From contig NZ_VLKR01000016.1 in the NCBI RefSeq assembly GCF_007830445.1, positions 82,416 to 146,415 of the forward strand: DNA of 64,000 bases. Direction: 5' to 3'. The DNA comes from Sphingobacterium siyangense. Its GTDB lineage: Bacteria > Bacteroidota > Bacteroidia > Sphingobacteriales > Sphingobacteriaceae. How positions within the stretch are numbered: the first letter of the stretch is position 1; each line of letters starts with the position of its first letter. The notes under the pieces were generated by a model. It was not told the DNA's origin and did no database searches. It saw only the letters and a program-made list of their open reading frames with translations. Shown here piece after piece: positions 17,054 to 25,271 of the stretch. A program made the translations under genes and the position numbers.

Positions 17054-18262
17054 TTAATCTTCCGCTACATACGTAGCTTCTCCGGCCTTCCATCCCGCAA
17101 ATAATAAAAGTACGATACTCCCCGCCAAAAAGTAGAACGAGTAATTCCAGGTAGCATCTATTTCGTGCAGCCTACCAAAGACCGGCGGACCAAAAGCCGC
17201 AATAAAATAGCCAACAGACTGCGCCATGCCCGATATTTTGATTGCATTTGCCGTTGATCTAGCCCGCAGGGTAAAGAAGAGAATAGACAAACTGAAAGAC
17301 AGTCCATTGGAAAGTCCCAACAATACGGCGGCAACATAAATTCCCTGAAGCTTGTAATGCCAAAATATAAAGATACTTCCAAGCATGCCTATCGCAACAG
17401 CAGTTGCCATTAAACGTTGATCCTTCATCCGATGAGCCAAAATAGGTCCAATGAACATAATGGGAATCATGGCAATTTGGATCAAAAACAGCAACCAGCC
17501 CGTATTCTCCTTTGGCATACCATAATCGACCAATACGTTGGGCAACCAAGAAATCAAGCTGTAGTAAATCAGGGACTGAATACCCATGAATAGGCTGATA
17601 TACCAGGCCAATCTTGACCTAAAGATATACCCGATTCCACTTGTCGCTTGTCTATTTTCAGTAATACCTGGAGCCTTCTTTCGGCCTAAACCATCAAAAA
17701 AAACAACTATAAGTGATAACAAGGCTAAAATCACCCAAACACCCAGTGAGCCTTGCCACCCAAGACCAGTCCATTCACCCAATCGTAAACTAAAACCCGA
17801 AGCAAAAGCCGCAGTCAGGTTCATTGCTACCGCAAAAATCCCTGTCATCAGCCCAATCTGCTTTGGAAAACTGGTTTTTATATAGCCAGGTGTAACGACA
17901 TTGCCCACACAGATCCCAAGTCCAATTAAAAAAGATCCCACAAACAGCGTTGGCATATTGCCCCAGACCCGAAGCACAATCCCTACACTCAACAGCATTA
18001 AACCAAACAATAAAAAACGATGCATGCCCAGTTTATGCGAATATCGACTTACTGCGACAGAACAGCTCGCAAACATAAAAAGGGGAATTGCCGTCAATAG
18101 GCTGCTTTGAAAACTATTTAATTGTAAATCTTCACTGATTTGCCCCAGTACCGGGCCAACGGCTGTAATTGGCGACCGCAGATTGGTTGAGACCATAACA
18201 ACAACCAATATGGATAACCAGGTCCAAGAAACAGCTGTGGATACTTTTATATTCTCTTTCAT
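17054..18262 (-). CDS. MFS transporter, CynX/NimT (cyanate/nitroimidazole-type) family
   Basis: 402 residues with 12 predicted membrane helices. The start STNLRSPITAVGPVLGQISEDL and the first cytoplasmic loop SRYSHKLGMHRFLLFGL are typical of the CynX/NimT group of the major facilitator superfamily. Substrates in this group include cyanate and 2-nitroimidazole, but most members are uncharacterised. It is divergent from an AraC gene across an 89-base spacer holding overlapping candidate promoters, the usual arrangement of a transporter with its regulator. Confidence 0.88.
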   Translation of the reverse strand: MKENIKVSTAVSWTWLSILVVVMVSTNLRSPITAVGPVLGQISEDLQLNSFQSSLLTAIPLFMFASCSVAVSRYSHKLGMHRFLLFGLMLLSVGIVLRVWGNMPTLFVGSFLIGLGICVGNVVTPGYIKTSFPKQIGLMTGIFAVAMNLTAAFASGFSLRLGEWTGLGWQGSLGVWVILALLSLIVVFFDGLGRKKAPGITENRQATSGIGYIFRSRLAWYISLFMGIQSLIYYSLISWLPNVLVDYGMPKENTGWLLFLIQIAMIPIMFIGPILAHRMKDQRLMATAVAIGMLGSIFIFWHYKLQGIYVAAVLLGLSNGLSFSLSILFFTLRARSTANAIKISGMAQSVGYFIAAFGPPVFGRLHEIDATWNYSFYFLAGSIVLLLFAGWKAGEATYVAED

Positions 18263-18296
18263 AATAAAATCGCGCTATACATGTAATGATCGCCTG

Positions 18297-18328
18297 CAAA
18301 GATATACCTGAAATTTTAATTAAATTTG
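18297..18328. promoter_or_regulatory. Back-to-back candidate -7 boxes between the MFS and AraC genes
   Basis: TAAATTTG at 18321-18328 (plus, 23 bases before the AraC ATG) and TATCTTTG on the minus strand (plus-strand 18297-18304, 34 bases before the MFS start) both match TAnnTTTG. Clear -33 elements are not seen for either. Confidence 0.45.
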
Positions 18329-18351
18329 CCATTAATTTAATTTAAAACGAC

Positions 18352-19146
18352 ATGGATCAAACAAATCATACATTGACAATTGAACGCATCCAGAAATCAA
18401 CCTTTGTCTGGTTTGAAGAAAACTGGATACACGACAACGAGCTGCACAGTCATCGCAAAGGCCAGTTGATTTATGTCGAACAGGGTTTCCAATACCTTAC
18501 CGTCGCAGGAAAAATGTATTTACTCCCCCAAAATCACGTTGCCTGGATTCCCTCTGGTGCATTACATAAGACCAACTCCCACTCTGAGCGCATCAAGCTT
18601 ATGGTGCTTTTTTTTGATACTCCACAATTCGACAGCGCACAAGACCAGTTGTTTTTCAGTCAGGTGCAGCTATTTTCGGCGCCTAAAGTATTACGGGAAA
18701 TGATTTTGTATTGTGAAAAATGGTCGAAATTGATTGAAGAAGATAAACATGAAAAAGTTTTCCTGGGTGCTTTACTCCATGAACTCCCCTATTTCGCCGC
18801 ACAATTGCTCCAACTTGGGATCACCCTTCCTCAGGAAAATAGACTTCAAGCCGTCTTAAATCACCTCCATGACCATTACACAGAAGCCTGCACCTTAGAC
18901 GAGATCGCCCTATTGTCCAATCTTTCGCTCCGAACTATTGAGCGCCTTTTTAAAAAGGAAACCGGAATGACACTTGCGAAATATCAGCAGTTACTCCGCA
19001 TTATCAAGAGTTTGGAACTTCTTAGCACAAAACAATTCACCATCTCCCAAATTGCATATAAAGTCGGTTATAAAAGCGTACAAGCGTTCACCAATAGCTT
19101 TTATGCTGTGATGAAATATAGACCTTCGAGCTTCATGATGGACTAG
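18352..19146 (+). CDS. AraC-family regulator with N-terminal cupin
   Basis: 264 residues. The N-terminal cupin-type sensor has HSHRKGQLIYVEQG and HVAWIPSGALHKT, where the two His-containing motifs are typical of AraC_binding-type cupins. The C-terminal ~100 residues contain two HTH units: TLDEIALLSNLSLRTIERLFKKETGMTLAKYQQ and TISQIAYKVGYKSVQAFTNSFYAVMKYRPSSF. Divergent from the MFS transporter gene, which it probably regulates. Effector unknown. Confidence 0.88.
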   Translation: MDQTNHTLTIERIQKSTFVWFEENWIHDNELHSHRKGQLIYVEQGFQYLTVAGKMYLLPQNHVAWIPSGALHKTNSHSERIKLMVLFFDTPQFDSAQDQLFFSQVQLFSAPKVLREMILYCEKWSKLIEEDKHEKVFLGALLHELPYFAAQLLQLGITLPQENRLQAVLNHLHDHYTEACTLDEIALLSNLSLRTIERLFKKETGMTLAKYQQLLRIIKSLELLSTKQFTISQIAYKVGYKSVQAFTNSFYAVMKYRPSSFMMD

Positions 19147-19222
19147 TTTCAGCACAGCTACAGGCAACTTGTAGCTGAACAGCTACAAAATTCAGAACGT
19201 TAAAAAAAATAGTAATGAATAG

Positions 19223-19253
19223 TTGCACAGGTGTAATATTTACACTATCTTTG
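19223..19253 (+). promoter_or_regulatory. Strong Bacteroidota promoter with an embedded dyad
   Basis: TTG (19223-19225), 20-base spacer and TATCTTTG (19246-19253) match the Bacteroidota consensus. The spacer contains GTGTAA (19231-19236) TAT TTACAC (19240-19245), a perfect dyad positioned to act as an operator. Transcription should start near 19259. Confidence 0.75.
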
Positions 19254-19258
19254 TATCA

Positions 19259-19323
19259 TCATAATTTAGGTTTATAATTGGTTATTTAAGGTTTTCATTC
19301 TCCCCGTTTGAAAACCTTTTTTT
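19259..19323 (+). ncRNA. Candidate ~65 nt small RNA or attenuated leader
   Basis: The promoter at 19223-19253 predicts a start near 19259; only 29 bases later a terminator follows: arms 19288-19297 (AAGGTTTTCA) and 19309-19318 (TGAAAACCTT), 11-nt loop, seven T to 19323. The product would be about 65 nt and contains no ORF worth naming. It might be a trans-acting small RNA or the aborted leader of the NYN gene, whose ATG is 230 bases further on. Confidence 0.55.
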
Positions 19324-19552
19324 ATTTTCACCGTCCCTCAAATCATTTCACCGCTCCACAAACATAATAAATCCCCCCCTACACCCAAACAAAAGCAGCT
19401 GATCGCATGTTCTAAAAAAATAGCATTCAAATTAATTCTAAAAAATTCAAGAAATTCTTTAACAATACTGTATTTTTAACGAATATATTCAGATCAGAAA
19501 GGTCACACGAATAGAAAAGAGTTCAAATATTGAAAAAATAATCTAAACATAT

Positions 19553-20875
19553 ATGGCAGAACATGGGGATTTGCAAATCGCAATACTAATCGATGCGGAT
19601 AATGTATCTTATCGAAAGATCGAAGAGATTTTGAATGAAGTCAAAAGATACGGGATTCCAACCATCAAACGCATCTACGGAGACTGGACCAACCCTTATG
19701 TTGAAAAATGGAAGGACAAACTTCTTACCCACGCGATTACCCCCATACAACAATACAGTTATACCCAAGGCAAAAATTCTACTGATTCCGCATTAATTAT
19801 TGACGCCATGGATATTCTGCATTCGGACAGAGTGGACGGATTTTGTATTGTATCGAGCGACAGCGACTTCACCCGCTTGGCCACGCGCCTCCGGGAATCA
19901 GGCAAACTCGTAATCGGTATTGGTGAGAAAAAGACACCTAAGCCTTTTATCGCCTCCTGTGACAAGTTTATCTATGTGGAAATTTTCGAGAAAAATCAAA
20001 AGAAAGAAACAGTCACAAAGAAAAAACAGCAAAATCAACCCAAACCTGCCCCGGTTGAAAACCCGGCAAGTATAGCAGTACTAGATGAAGAAACCCTGGA
20101 ACTTTTAAAAGACACTGTCGATGATACAGCTGATGAAAATGGCTGGGCTTTCCTAGGTGAAATCGGAAGTCTTTTCAATAAAAGGAAACCTGATTTTGAT
20201 GCGCGAAATTACGGATACGACAAGATGTCCCACCTTTTTAAAGCCTACAGGGAAGATTTTGAAATTGAAGAGCGGAACACCGACAAATCGCGCATAAAAC
20301 ACTACTACATCCGCAATATCATTAAACGGCCTTTAGCAATGACTAGTCCGGCTACAGCAGCGGAAACCGAGCACAAAACTCCTTCTACTCCTACTCCTTC
20401 CGTACCTCCTACAGAAACTGCGGCAAAAACTGCAAATCAAAACAATAGAAAGAAAGGGCGCCAAGAGAAGAAACGTCAGGATAAAACAAGTTCTGAACCG
20501 ATACAAAATGAGTCTCCAAAAGCTCAGGAAATTCAGGAGCAAAACGCCGAGTCCCAAGCCTCCGCAGTACAGACACCACCGACAAACATGCTTTTTCCTT
20601 CGGAGGGCAACAAGATTACTGCAGATGACGTTAAGAAATCGCAAATAAGGATTACAAAAGAATTTAAACCTTTATTTCCCACTAAATCCCAAAAATTAAG
20701 GATTATGATCAATGCCGGAGAATATGAATGCAATTTTACCTACCGAGGCAGAGGATTTCATGTACTTAAACTGGGAAAAGAAGCCGCTACGCAGCTTGGT
20801 CTTGCAGAAGGAATACAAATACAACTGATCAAACTGAATGAAGTTAGCTTTAGCCTTCAAAATAAATCCGTTTAA
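19553..20875 (+). CDS. NYN (PIN-like) nuclease domain protein with LOTUS/OST-HTH domain
   Basis: 440 residues. Residues ~8-145 form a LabA-like NYN domain: AILIDADNVS with the first catalytic Asp, STDSALIIDAMDIL with the second, and VSSDSDFTRLATRLRESG with the third acidic cluster, so the nuclease centre looks intact. Residues ~178-260 (LELLKDTVDDTADENGWAFLGEIG...) match a LOTUS/OST-HTH RNA-binding domain. A low-complexity Pro/Thr/Lys/Gln-rich linker follows (~265-350) and then a ~70-residue C-terminal domain I do not recognise. Likely an RNA-processing or RNA-silencing nuclease. Its linker is typical of a flexible tether. Converges on DUF2625 with a long hairpin between. Confidence 0.85.
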   Translation: MAEHGDLQIAILIDADNVSYRKIEEILNEVKRYGIPTIKRIYGDWTNPYVEKWKDKLLTHAITPIQQYSYTQGKNSTDSALIIDAMDILHSDRVDGFCIVSSDSDFTRLATRLRESGKLVIGIGEKKTPKPFIASCDKFIYVEIFEKNQKKETVTKKKQQNQPKPAPVENPASIAVLDEETLELLKDTVDDTADENGWAFLGEIGSLFNKRKPDFDARNYGYDKMSHLFKAYREDFEIEERNTDKSRIKHYYIRNIIKRPLAMTSPATAAETEHKTPSTPTPSVPPTETAAKTANQNNRKKGRQEKKRQDKTSSEPIQNESPKAQEIQEQNAESQASAVQTPPTNMLFPSEGNKITADDVKKSQIRITKEFKPLFPTKSQKLRIMINAGEYECNFTYRGRGFHVLKLGKEAATQLGLAEGIQIQLIKLNEVSFSLQNKSV

Positions 20876-20900
20876 ATCTTATTCAGGGTTATTTTTCTCG

Positions 20901-20952
20901 CTTTAATAGGGTGATAGGACAATATACATATTGTCCTATCACCCTATTAAAG
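20901..20952. terminator. 25-bp perfect palindrome with 2-nt centre (bidirectional terminator)
   Basis: Arms 20901-20925 and 20928-20952 are perfectly complementary. Located between the convergent NYN and DUF2625 genes. There is no strong T run on either side; the stem is far longer than needed for termination. Confidence 0.75.
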
Positions 20953-20988
20953 CATTAAGCTGAAGGGTTTGTCGTATTAAAATAACGA

Positions 20989-21654
20989 TTAGCGTCTGCC
21001 AGCAAATTCCATCGTAAAATGGTAGTTCTCATCGATTGCCATTGGCTTGCGATCTACTTTACGAAAATCCCGTGCTTCTTCAGTCCATAGAAAAGGATAA
21101 AACGAAAAAACTTGATTACCATTCAACGATTTGACGTCTTCACTCCAGTCTTTCCATTTAAATGTTTCATAAAACTGTCTGATATCCCCTTTCAAAGCCC
21201 AAAAAACAAAGTCCGAATAGCCACATTCCAAACTTTCCCATTGCAAGGTATCTTGAGCAAAATAATAGACCTGTCCAATAGCATCTCCCAGAGCGCCGGC
21301 ATTGATGGCAAAATAACCACCCAAAACATCGTCAGCTATAAGAAGAAATCCTCCTTTTTCGCCTTCCTTGTCAAAACTTTTGCCCTTATTCCACTCCATA
21401 ATTCCGCGGTTCAGCTTTGGCGAACCGGAGCCTAAAATTCGCAACCAGCCACCATCGATCAGTATACCACCGCTTTGATGAATAATGGCCCCCATCGGAG
21501 ATTTCGTCGTAATTTGTGCCCTTAAAAGTTCCTCATCAGCCCGCTTAGGGTTTTGAGGAAGCACTTCATATGAATTTGTCGCTTCCTTCAACCAGCCCTC
21601 AACCAGCTTCCATCCCGAATTACTTGTATCAATCAGTTCTTTTAGACTTTTCAT
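20989..21654 (-). CDS. DUF2625 family protein
   Basis: 221 residues, cytoplasmic, no membrane segment or signal. The sequence from AIIHQSGGILIDGGWLRILGSGSPKLNRGIMEWN to DVLGGYFAINAGALG and YGYSDF-like FVFWAL blocks is characteristic of the DUF2625 family. The repeated Gly-rich and Trp-rich beta pattern resembles SMI1/KNR4-type proteins, which often serve as toxin immunity proteins, but that link is only a resemblance. No function is known. It is monocistronic; a 22-bp hairpin ends 15 bases upstream of its ATG. Confidence 0.75.
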   Translation of the reverse strand: MKSLKELIDTSNSGWKLVEGWLKEATNSYEVLPQNPKRADEELLRAQITTKSPMGAIIHQSGGILIDGGWLRILGSGSPKLNRGIMEWNKGKSFDKEGEKGGFLLIADDVLGGYFAINAGALGDAIGQVYYFAQDTLQWESLECGYSDFVFWALKGDIRQFYETFKWKDWSEDVKSLNGNQVFSFYPFLWTEEARDFRKVDRKPMAIDENYHFTMEFAGRR

Positions 21655-21669
21655 TTCTTGTGCTTTTAT

Positions 21670-21722
21670 ATGCTAATATCAATGATCCTCCACAAAAACG
21701 GGAGGATCATTGATATTAGCAT
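21670..21722. repeat. 22-bp perfect inverted repeat upstream of DUF2625
   Basis: Arms 21670-21691 and 21701-21722, 9-nt loop. Followed by TTTT on the plus strand, but no plus-strand gene ends here; on the minus strand it would form a hairpin in the 5' leader of the DUF2625 mRNA. Confidence 0.7.
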
Positions 21723-21857
21723 TTTTGCCGAAATTAACACAATTCTTTATCGCATCCAAATTACAGCTTGCACAAGAACGTATCGAAAAAAAATATTCAT
21801 CGAAAACATGAACATAAAGATTAGGAACCTTGCATCTATTTTAAGTAATTTTAGGTT

Positions 21858-22388
21858 ATGCAACATGAATTAGAAAAACTCAGATACCCCATAGGTCGTT
21901 TCGCGATACCCGATGTAATTGACAGCTCCCTGTTGAATGACTGGATCAAGACAATTGCAGATTTTCCGGCTCGGTTAAAATCCGAAGTCGGCGACCTTAC
22001 GGACAGTGCGCTAGAGAAGCGTTACCGTCCTGACGGATGGACTATACGTCAGGTCGTTCACCATTGTGCCGACAGCCATATGAATAGCTTTGTCCGGTTC
22101 AAATTGGCCCTAACGGAAGAAGATCCAACCATCAAATTATATGAAGAAAAATTGTGGGCCGAACTTCCCGACGCCAAAATAATTCCCATAGAAAGTTCGG
22201 TAAAATTGCTTGAAGGTCTACATGAACGTTGGGTCATACTGCTGAAAAGCCTTTCAGCCGAACAACTTGAAAGGGGTTTTATTCACCCCGTTACCAAAAG
22301 ACTAATTTCTTTAAAGGTCAATATAGGCCTGTATGCATGGCATTGTAACCACCACCTCATGCATATTGTCAACGCCAAAAACCATTGA
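21858..22388 (+). CDS. YfiT/DinB-superfamily putative metal-dependent hydrolase (bacillithiol transferase-like)
   Basis: 176 residues. LRYPIGRF at the N-terminus and the DinB_2 four-helix fold are typical of YfiT. The metal ligands are recognisable: His in RQVVHHCADSHMN and the two late histidines in AWHCNHHLMHI. Relatives act as thiol S-transferases or metal-dependent hydrolases; Bacteroidota of this type may use bacillithiol, but no biosynthesis gene is in the window. ATG 21858 fits the family start. It is convergent with the small membrane protein gene, separated by another long hairpin. Confidence 0.85.
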   Translation: MQHELEKLRYPIGRFAIPDVIDSSLLNDWIKTIADFPARLKSEVGDLTDSALEKRYRPDGWTIRQVVHHCADSHMNSFVRFKLALTEEDPTIKLYEEKLWAELPDAKIIPIESSVKLLEGLHERWVILLKSLSAEQLERGFIHPVTKRLISLKVNIGLYAWHCNHHLMHIVNAKNH

Positions 22389-22398
22389 TGGAATTACA

Positions 22399-22443
22399 TA
22401 GCACAATGATCTTTTGACTGCCAGTCAAAAGATCATTGTGCTA
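22399..22443. terminator. 22-bp perfect palindrome (bidirectional terminator)
   Basis: Arms 22399-22420 and 22422-22443 with a single-base centre, between the convergent YfiT-type gene and the small membrane protein gene. Confidence 0.75.
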
Positions 22444-22465
22444 AATTCACTTTATTGCCTTCACT

Positions 22466-22693
22466 TTACGACAATGACATCGCCCAAAAAAAGGCTAGCA
22501 ATCCTGCAATCAGGAGTCCAATAAAACCCGACAGAAAAAACGACAGAAAATAATACCCCGCGGTTCGTGTTTTTTTCTTTACGATATGAACAATACCTAC
22601 CGTTAACGTATAAATCGTTCCAAATCCAAAAAAAACAATCATGATCAAGTCGATCAGAATGCCACTAAAATCTATATTTGCTGATGATAACAT
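22466..22693 (-). CDS. Small two-helix membrane protein of unknown function
   Basis: 75 residues, not recognised. Two hydrophobic helices (about residues 12-36 and 48-70) are separated by a basic loop, VKKKTRTAGY. It starts 3 bases after the stop of the large WG/Sel1 repeat protein gene and so is almost certainly translated from the same mRNA, suggesting that it works with those proteins. No signature of a holin, toxin or small exporter is evident. Confidence 0.65.
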   Translation of the reverse strand: MLSSANIDFSGILIDLIMIVFFGFGTIYTLTVGIVHIVKKKTRTAGYYFLSFFLSGFIGLLIAGLLAFFWAMSLS

Positions 22694-22696
22694 GAT

Positions 22697-25246
22697 TTAC
22701 TTTTTCTTTTTAAATAGTTTACTAAAAAAGGAAGAACTTGCATTTGAATCATCGGACTGATTATCCCATTGCAATAAATCCTGTTCGATATCCAGTTCAT
22801 TGATTTTTGCAAAACCTAACCAATGGACAAATTTTTCCTGATTTCTAAATGTAGGATCATTCTTGTAATAATCCAATAAGCGCGCTGTGGCACTTTCGTA
22901 AACGCCGTAGTCATTGGCACGCTCAAAATAGTGGATCGCTTTTTTACTGTCCTTTTTAAATTTCAGTCCCTGATCATAGAGCAATCCATAATAAATATTG
23001 GAATAACTATTTTCCTTATCTCTTTTCAAGTAAACCAATAGACGATCGTAATCTTCCAAACTGTAATAGATAGAGGCCATATTGCTGTTGTTTTCAACTA
23101 ATTTTAATTCCGCTTTCTGATAATAAGTGAGGGCTTTTTCCAGATCTTCTTCAACATAGATCCCACTTGAATAAAAGTAACCTAAATTGGACAAAGCATA
23201 GCCATTCCCCAACTCGGCTCCTTTCATGTAAGCATCAAATGACTTTTTCAAGTCTTTGTTATAGCCGATTCCATACTGAAAGAGGTAGCCAATTGCATTC
23301 CAGGCAGGGGCATATTCTTTTTGGGCGGCCTGTTCATAATATTGAATTCCCCTGTCCAAATCTAAAAAACGATTGTCTTCGCTATCGGTATCCGTAAAGA
23401 TATTCCCAAGTTCATGCATGCTGCTTTCATTTCCCTGGTCGGCAGAAAAGGTAAAATAGCGCATCGCCTTTTCAACATCGCCCTGCCGGTAGCAGTCTAA
23501 GGCCATATGATACAAGGTATAACTATCATAGCTGGATTCAAAATTATCGCCCTTTGCAGTCTTCCATCGTTCAAAAAAACGACTACATACATCAAAATCT
23601 TCTCCTAACAATTGATCCAGCTTCTTCAGAAATTGGCCATATTGTTCTTCCTGAATTACTTCCACACCATCGTAGCCTTTTTTATACAAGCGGTCACCTT
23701 GCAATAACATCAGATCCTGATAGTGATTAACGCTTGCACAGACATAATCATAGGCGGAGCTGACGGCCCTTTGCACTGCGTCAAAATAGTAATATCTTCC
23801 CGCATGGTCTTTCAGAATAAAATAATCCATCACCGCAGCATAAACAATCTTCACATAGTGCGTTGAGATCGGGATCAGCCAGGCCTTTTCAGCGGCCTGA
23901 TAGATCCCACTTCCGGCAGCTGTTTCGATGATATAGCAATCCCAGGCACCATTACCGAAATCAGTCCCCCCTTGAATGGATTGCATTACCAAGTCTTGCA
24001 GTACATAGGCCCGGGCTTCCAGATCAAACAAACGAATGCTACCGGAATTGGCAAAGAACAATGCAGCTCGACCGTTTCCAGCATTGAGTATATCAACATC
24101 TTTGACCAAGAAAGTTCCATCGGGAGACAAAACAGATTTTTTCTTTTTGCTATTCAAATTGACCGCATAAAAATCAAACAGCAGTTCGCTCAGTGTACCA
24201 CTGGCAAAAGCACCAAGTAAAATGCCTCTGCTGGAATAATAATGACGCAGTTTATTTTCGGGAATATCTTGATAGATAAATCCATCATAATCTATGTCAA
24301 ACGGCTTGTCTGTACCAAAAACATTGAAGAACTGACCTTGGGCGTCGATAATGTAGTATTGCTGATCTTTCTTTCCCTGGTAATAACCGAAAGCAAAATC
24401 TTCGAGTTCATCATATTCAAGTGGTATGATTATTTCTCCGTTCCCGACGTTGATCAATCCGTATTTTTTAGCTAAGCTCACCTTACCAACGGTTGATCCA
24501 ACTCCATATTGGGCTGGTGCTGCCGATGAATAAATACAGGGAATAGTTTCTTCTCCGCCCCTATTCAAATAACCGAACAGGTCATTTTTCTTTATGACAG
24601 CGATCCCTTCATAGTCAAAATCACCAATTTCCTGATAGCTTGCTTCGACCTTCACCTCCCCTTTTGCATTGCGTATCCCCCAAAGCCCCTGGTCTTCAAA
24701 AAATTGATTATCCAGACTATCAATCGCTTCGCTATTCCACCAGCCCAAGCCATAGTTGCCCCATTCCAGCTCGAGCATCGCTAAAAAAGAAGTATAACCA
24801 GCGGGAAGCAAAATAGATTCGAGCTCAGCTATGGACTGTTTTTCGATTGCTTTTTCATAGGGCAAATTCTTCTCATAGACTTCAAATGCAAAATCTTTTG
24901 CCTGTTGACTATGTTTAACATCGCTCATGTTAAATACATCACTCGCGTTCAGCTGGAAGTAATCAAAGGGCAAACCGTCCAAAAAATCGAACAGTTTCCC
25001 GATAGCTGCCATGGCCAACGCATCTGAATTTAACCTATATTCACGAATGAGCAAATCATAAAAAGCGCGAAGCTTACGGATTCCAGGCTCCTTTTCGGAA
25101 TAAACTAAGGTACCTTTTGCCTTCGGATTAGCAGCAAATAAGGGTAAAAAAAGCGGCGGAATCACATAGTTCCATTCCCCTAAATAATGCGGAAAGTAAT
25201 CTTGATCCTTCTTATCTGTATTGTAAATATATATGCGATGAGCCAT
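22697..25246 (-). CDS. Giant WG-repeat / Sel1-repeat protein (paralogue 1)
   Basis: 849 residues with no signal peptide. Three zones can be seen: an N-terminal ~170-residue domain opening MAHRIYIYNTDKK, shared with the next gene and otherwise unrecognised; a middle section with WG repeats (GLWGIRNAKGEVKVEASYQEIGDF, FGYLNRGGEETIPCIYS, KKYGLINVGNGEIIIPLEYDEL); and a C-terminal section of Sel1-like TPR repeats (GDVEKAMRYFTFSADQGNESSMHELGNIF, KKSFDAYMKGAELGNGYALSNLGYFY, EKALTYYQKAELK). Ends with a Ser/Lys-rich tail. WG and Sel1 repeats are protein-interaction scaffolds; a function is not known. Same operon as its paralogue (25 bases downstream of it). Confidence 0.8.
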   Translation of the reverse strand: MAHRIYIYNTDKKDQDYFPHYLGEWNYVIPPLFLPLFAANPKAKGTLVYSEKEPGIRKLRAFYDLLIREYRLNSDALAMAAIGKLFDFLDGLPFDYFQLNASDVFNMSDVKHSQQAKDFAFEVYEKNLPYEKAIEKQSIAELESILLPAGYTSFLAMLELEWGNYGLGWWNSEAIDSLDNQFFEDQGLWGIRNAKGEVKVEASYQEIGDFDYEGIAVIKKNDLFGYLNRGGEETIPCIYSSAAPAQYGVGSTVGKVSLAKKYGLINVGNGEIIIPLEYDELEDFAFGYYQGKKDQQYYIIDAQGQFFNVFGTDKPFDIDYDGFIYQDIPENKLRHYYSSRGILLGAFASGTLSELLFDFYAVNLNSKKKKSVLSPDGTFLVKDVDILNAGNGRAALFFANSGSIRLFDLEARAYVLQDLVMQSIQGGTDFGNGAWDCYIIETAAGSGIYQAAEKAWLIPISTHYVKIVYAAVMDYFILKDHAGRYYYFDAVQRAVSSAYDYVCASVNHYQDLMLLQGDRLYKKGYDGVEVIQEEQYGQFLKKLDQLLGEDFDVCSRFFERWKTAKGDNFESSYDSYTLYHMALDCYRQGDVEKAMRYFTFSADQGNESSMHELGNIFTDTDSEDNRFLDLDRGIQYYEQAAQKEYAPAWNAIGYLFQYGIGYNKDLKKSFDAYMKGAELGNGYALSNLGYFYSSGIYVEEDLEKALTYYQKAELKLVENNSNMASIYYSLEDYDRLLVYLKRDKENSYSNIYYGLLYDQGLKFKKDSKKAIHYFERANDYGVYESATARLLDYYKNDPTFRNQEKFVHWLGFAKINELDIEQDLLQWDNQSDDSNASSSFFSKLFKKKK

Positions 25247-25271
25247 TTTCTATGCGATAATAATTCTCTTA

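Larger units (their letters stand above)
19147..19552. other. 406-base intergenic region with mutually exclusive hairpins and a small transcription unit
   Basis: CAGCTACA occurs at 19155-19162 and again at 19180-19187, and the single complement TGTAGCTG at 19170-19177 can pair with either copy. From 19223 to 19323 a complete promoter and terminator are found (separate entries). The remaining 19324-19552 is AT-rich with nothing recognisable and must contain the start region of the NYN gene. Confidence 0.55.

Noticed and set aside
20333..20644. 103-codon minus-strand frame rich in Arg, Cys and Leu
   Set aside because: Mirror of the low-complexity linker of the NYN protein; not a gene.
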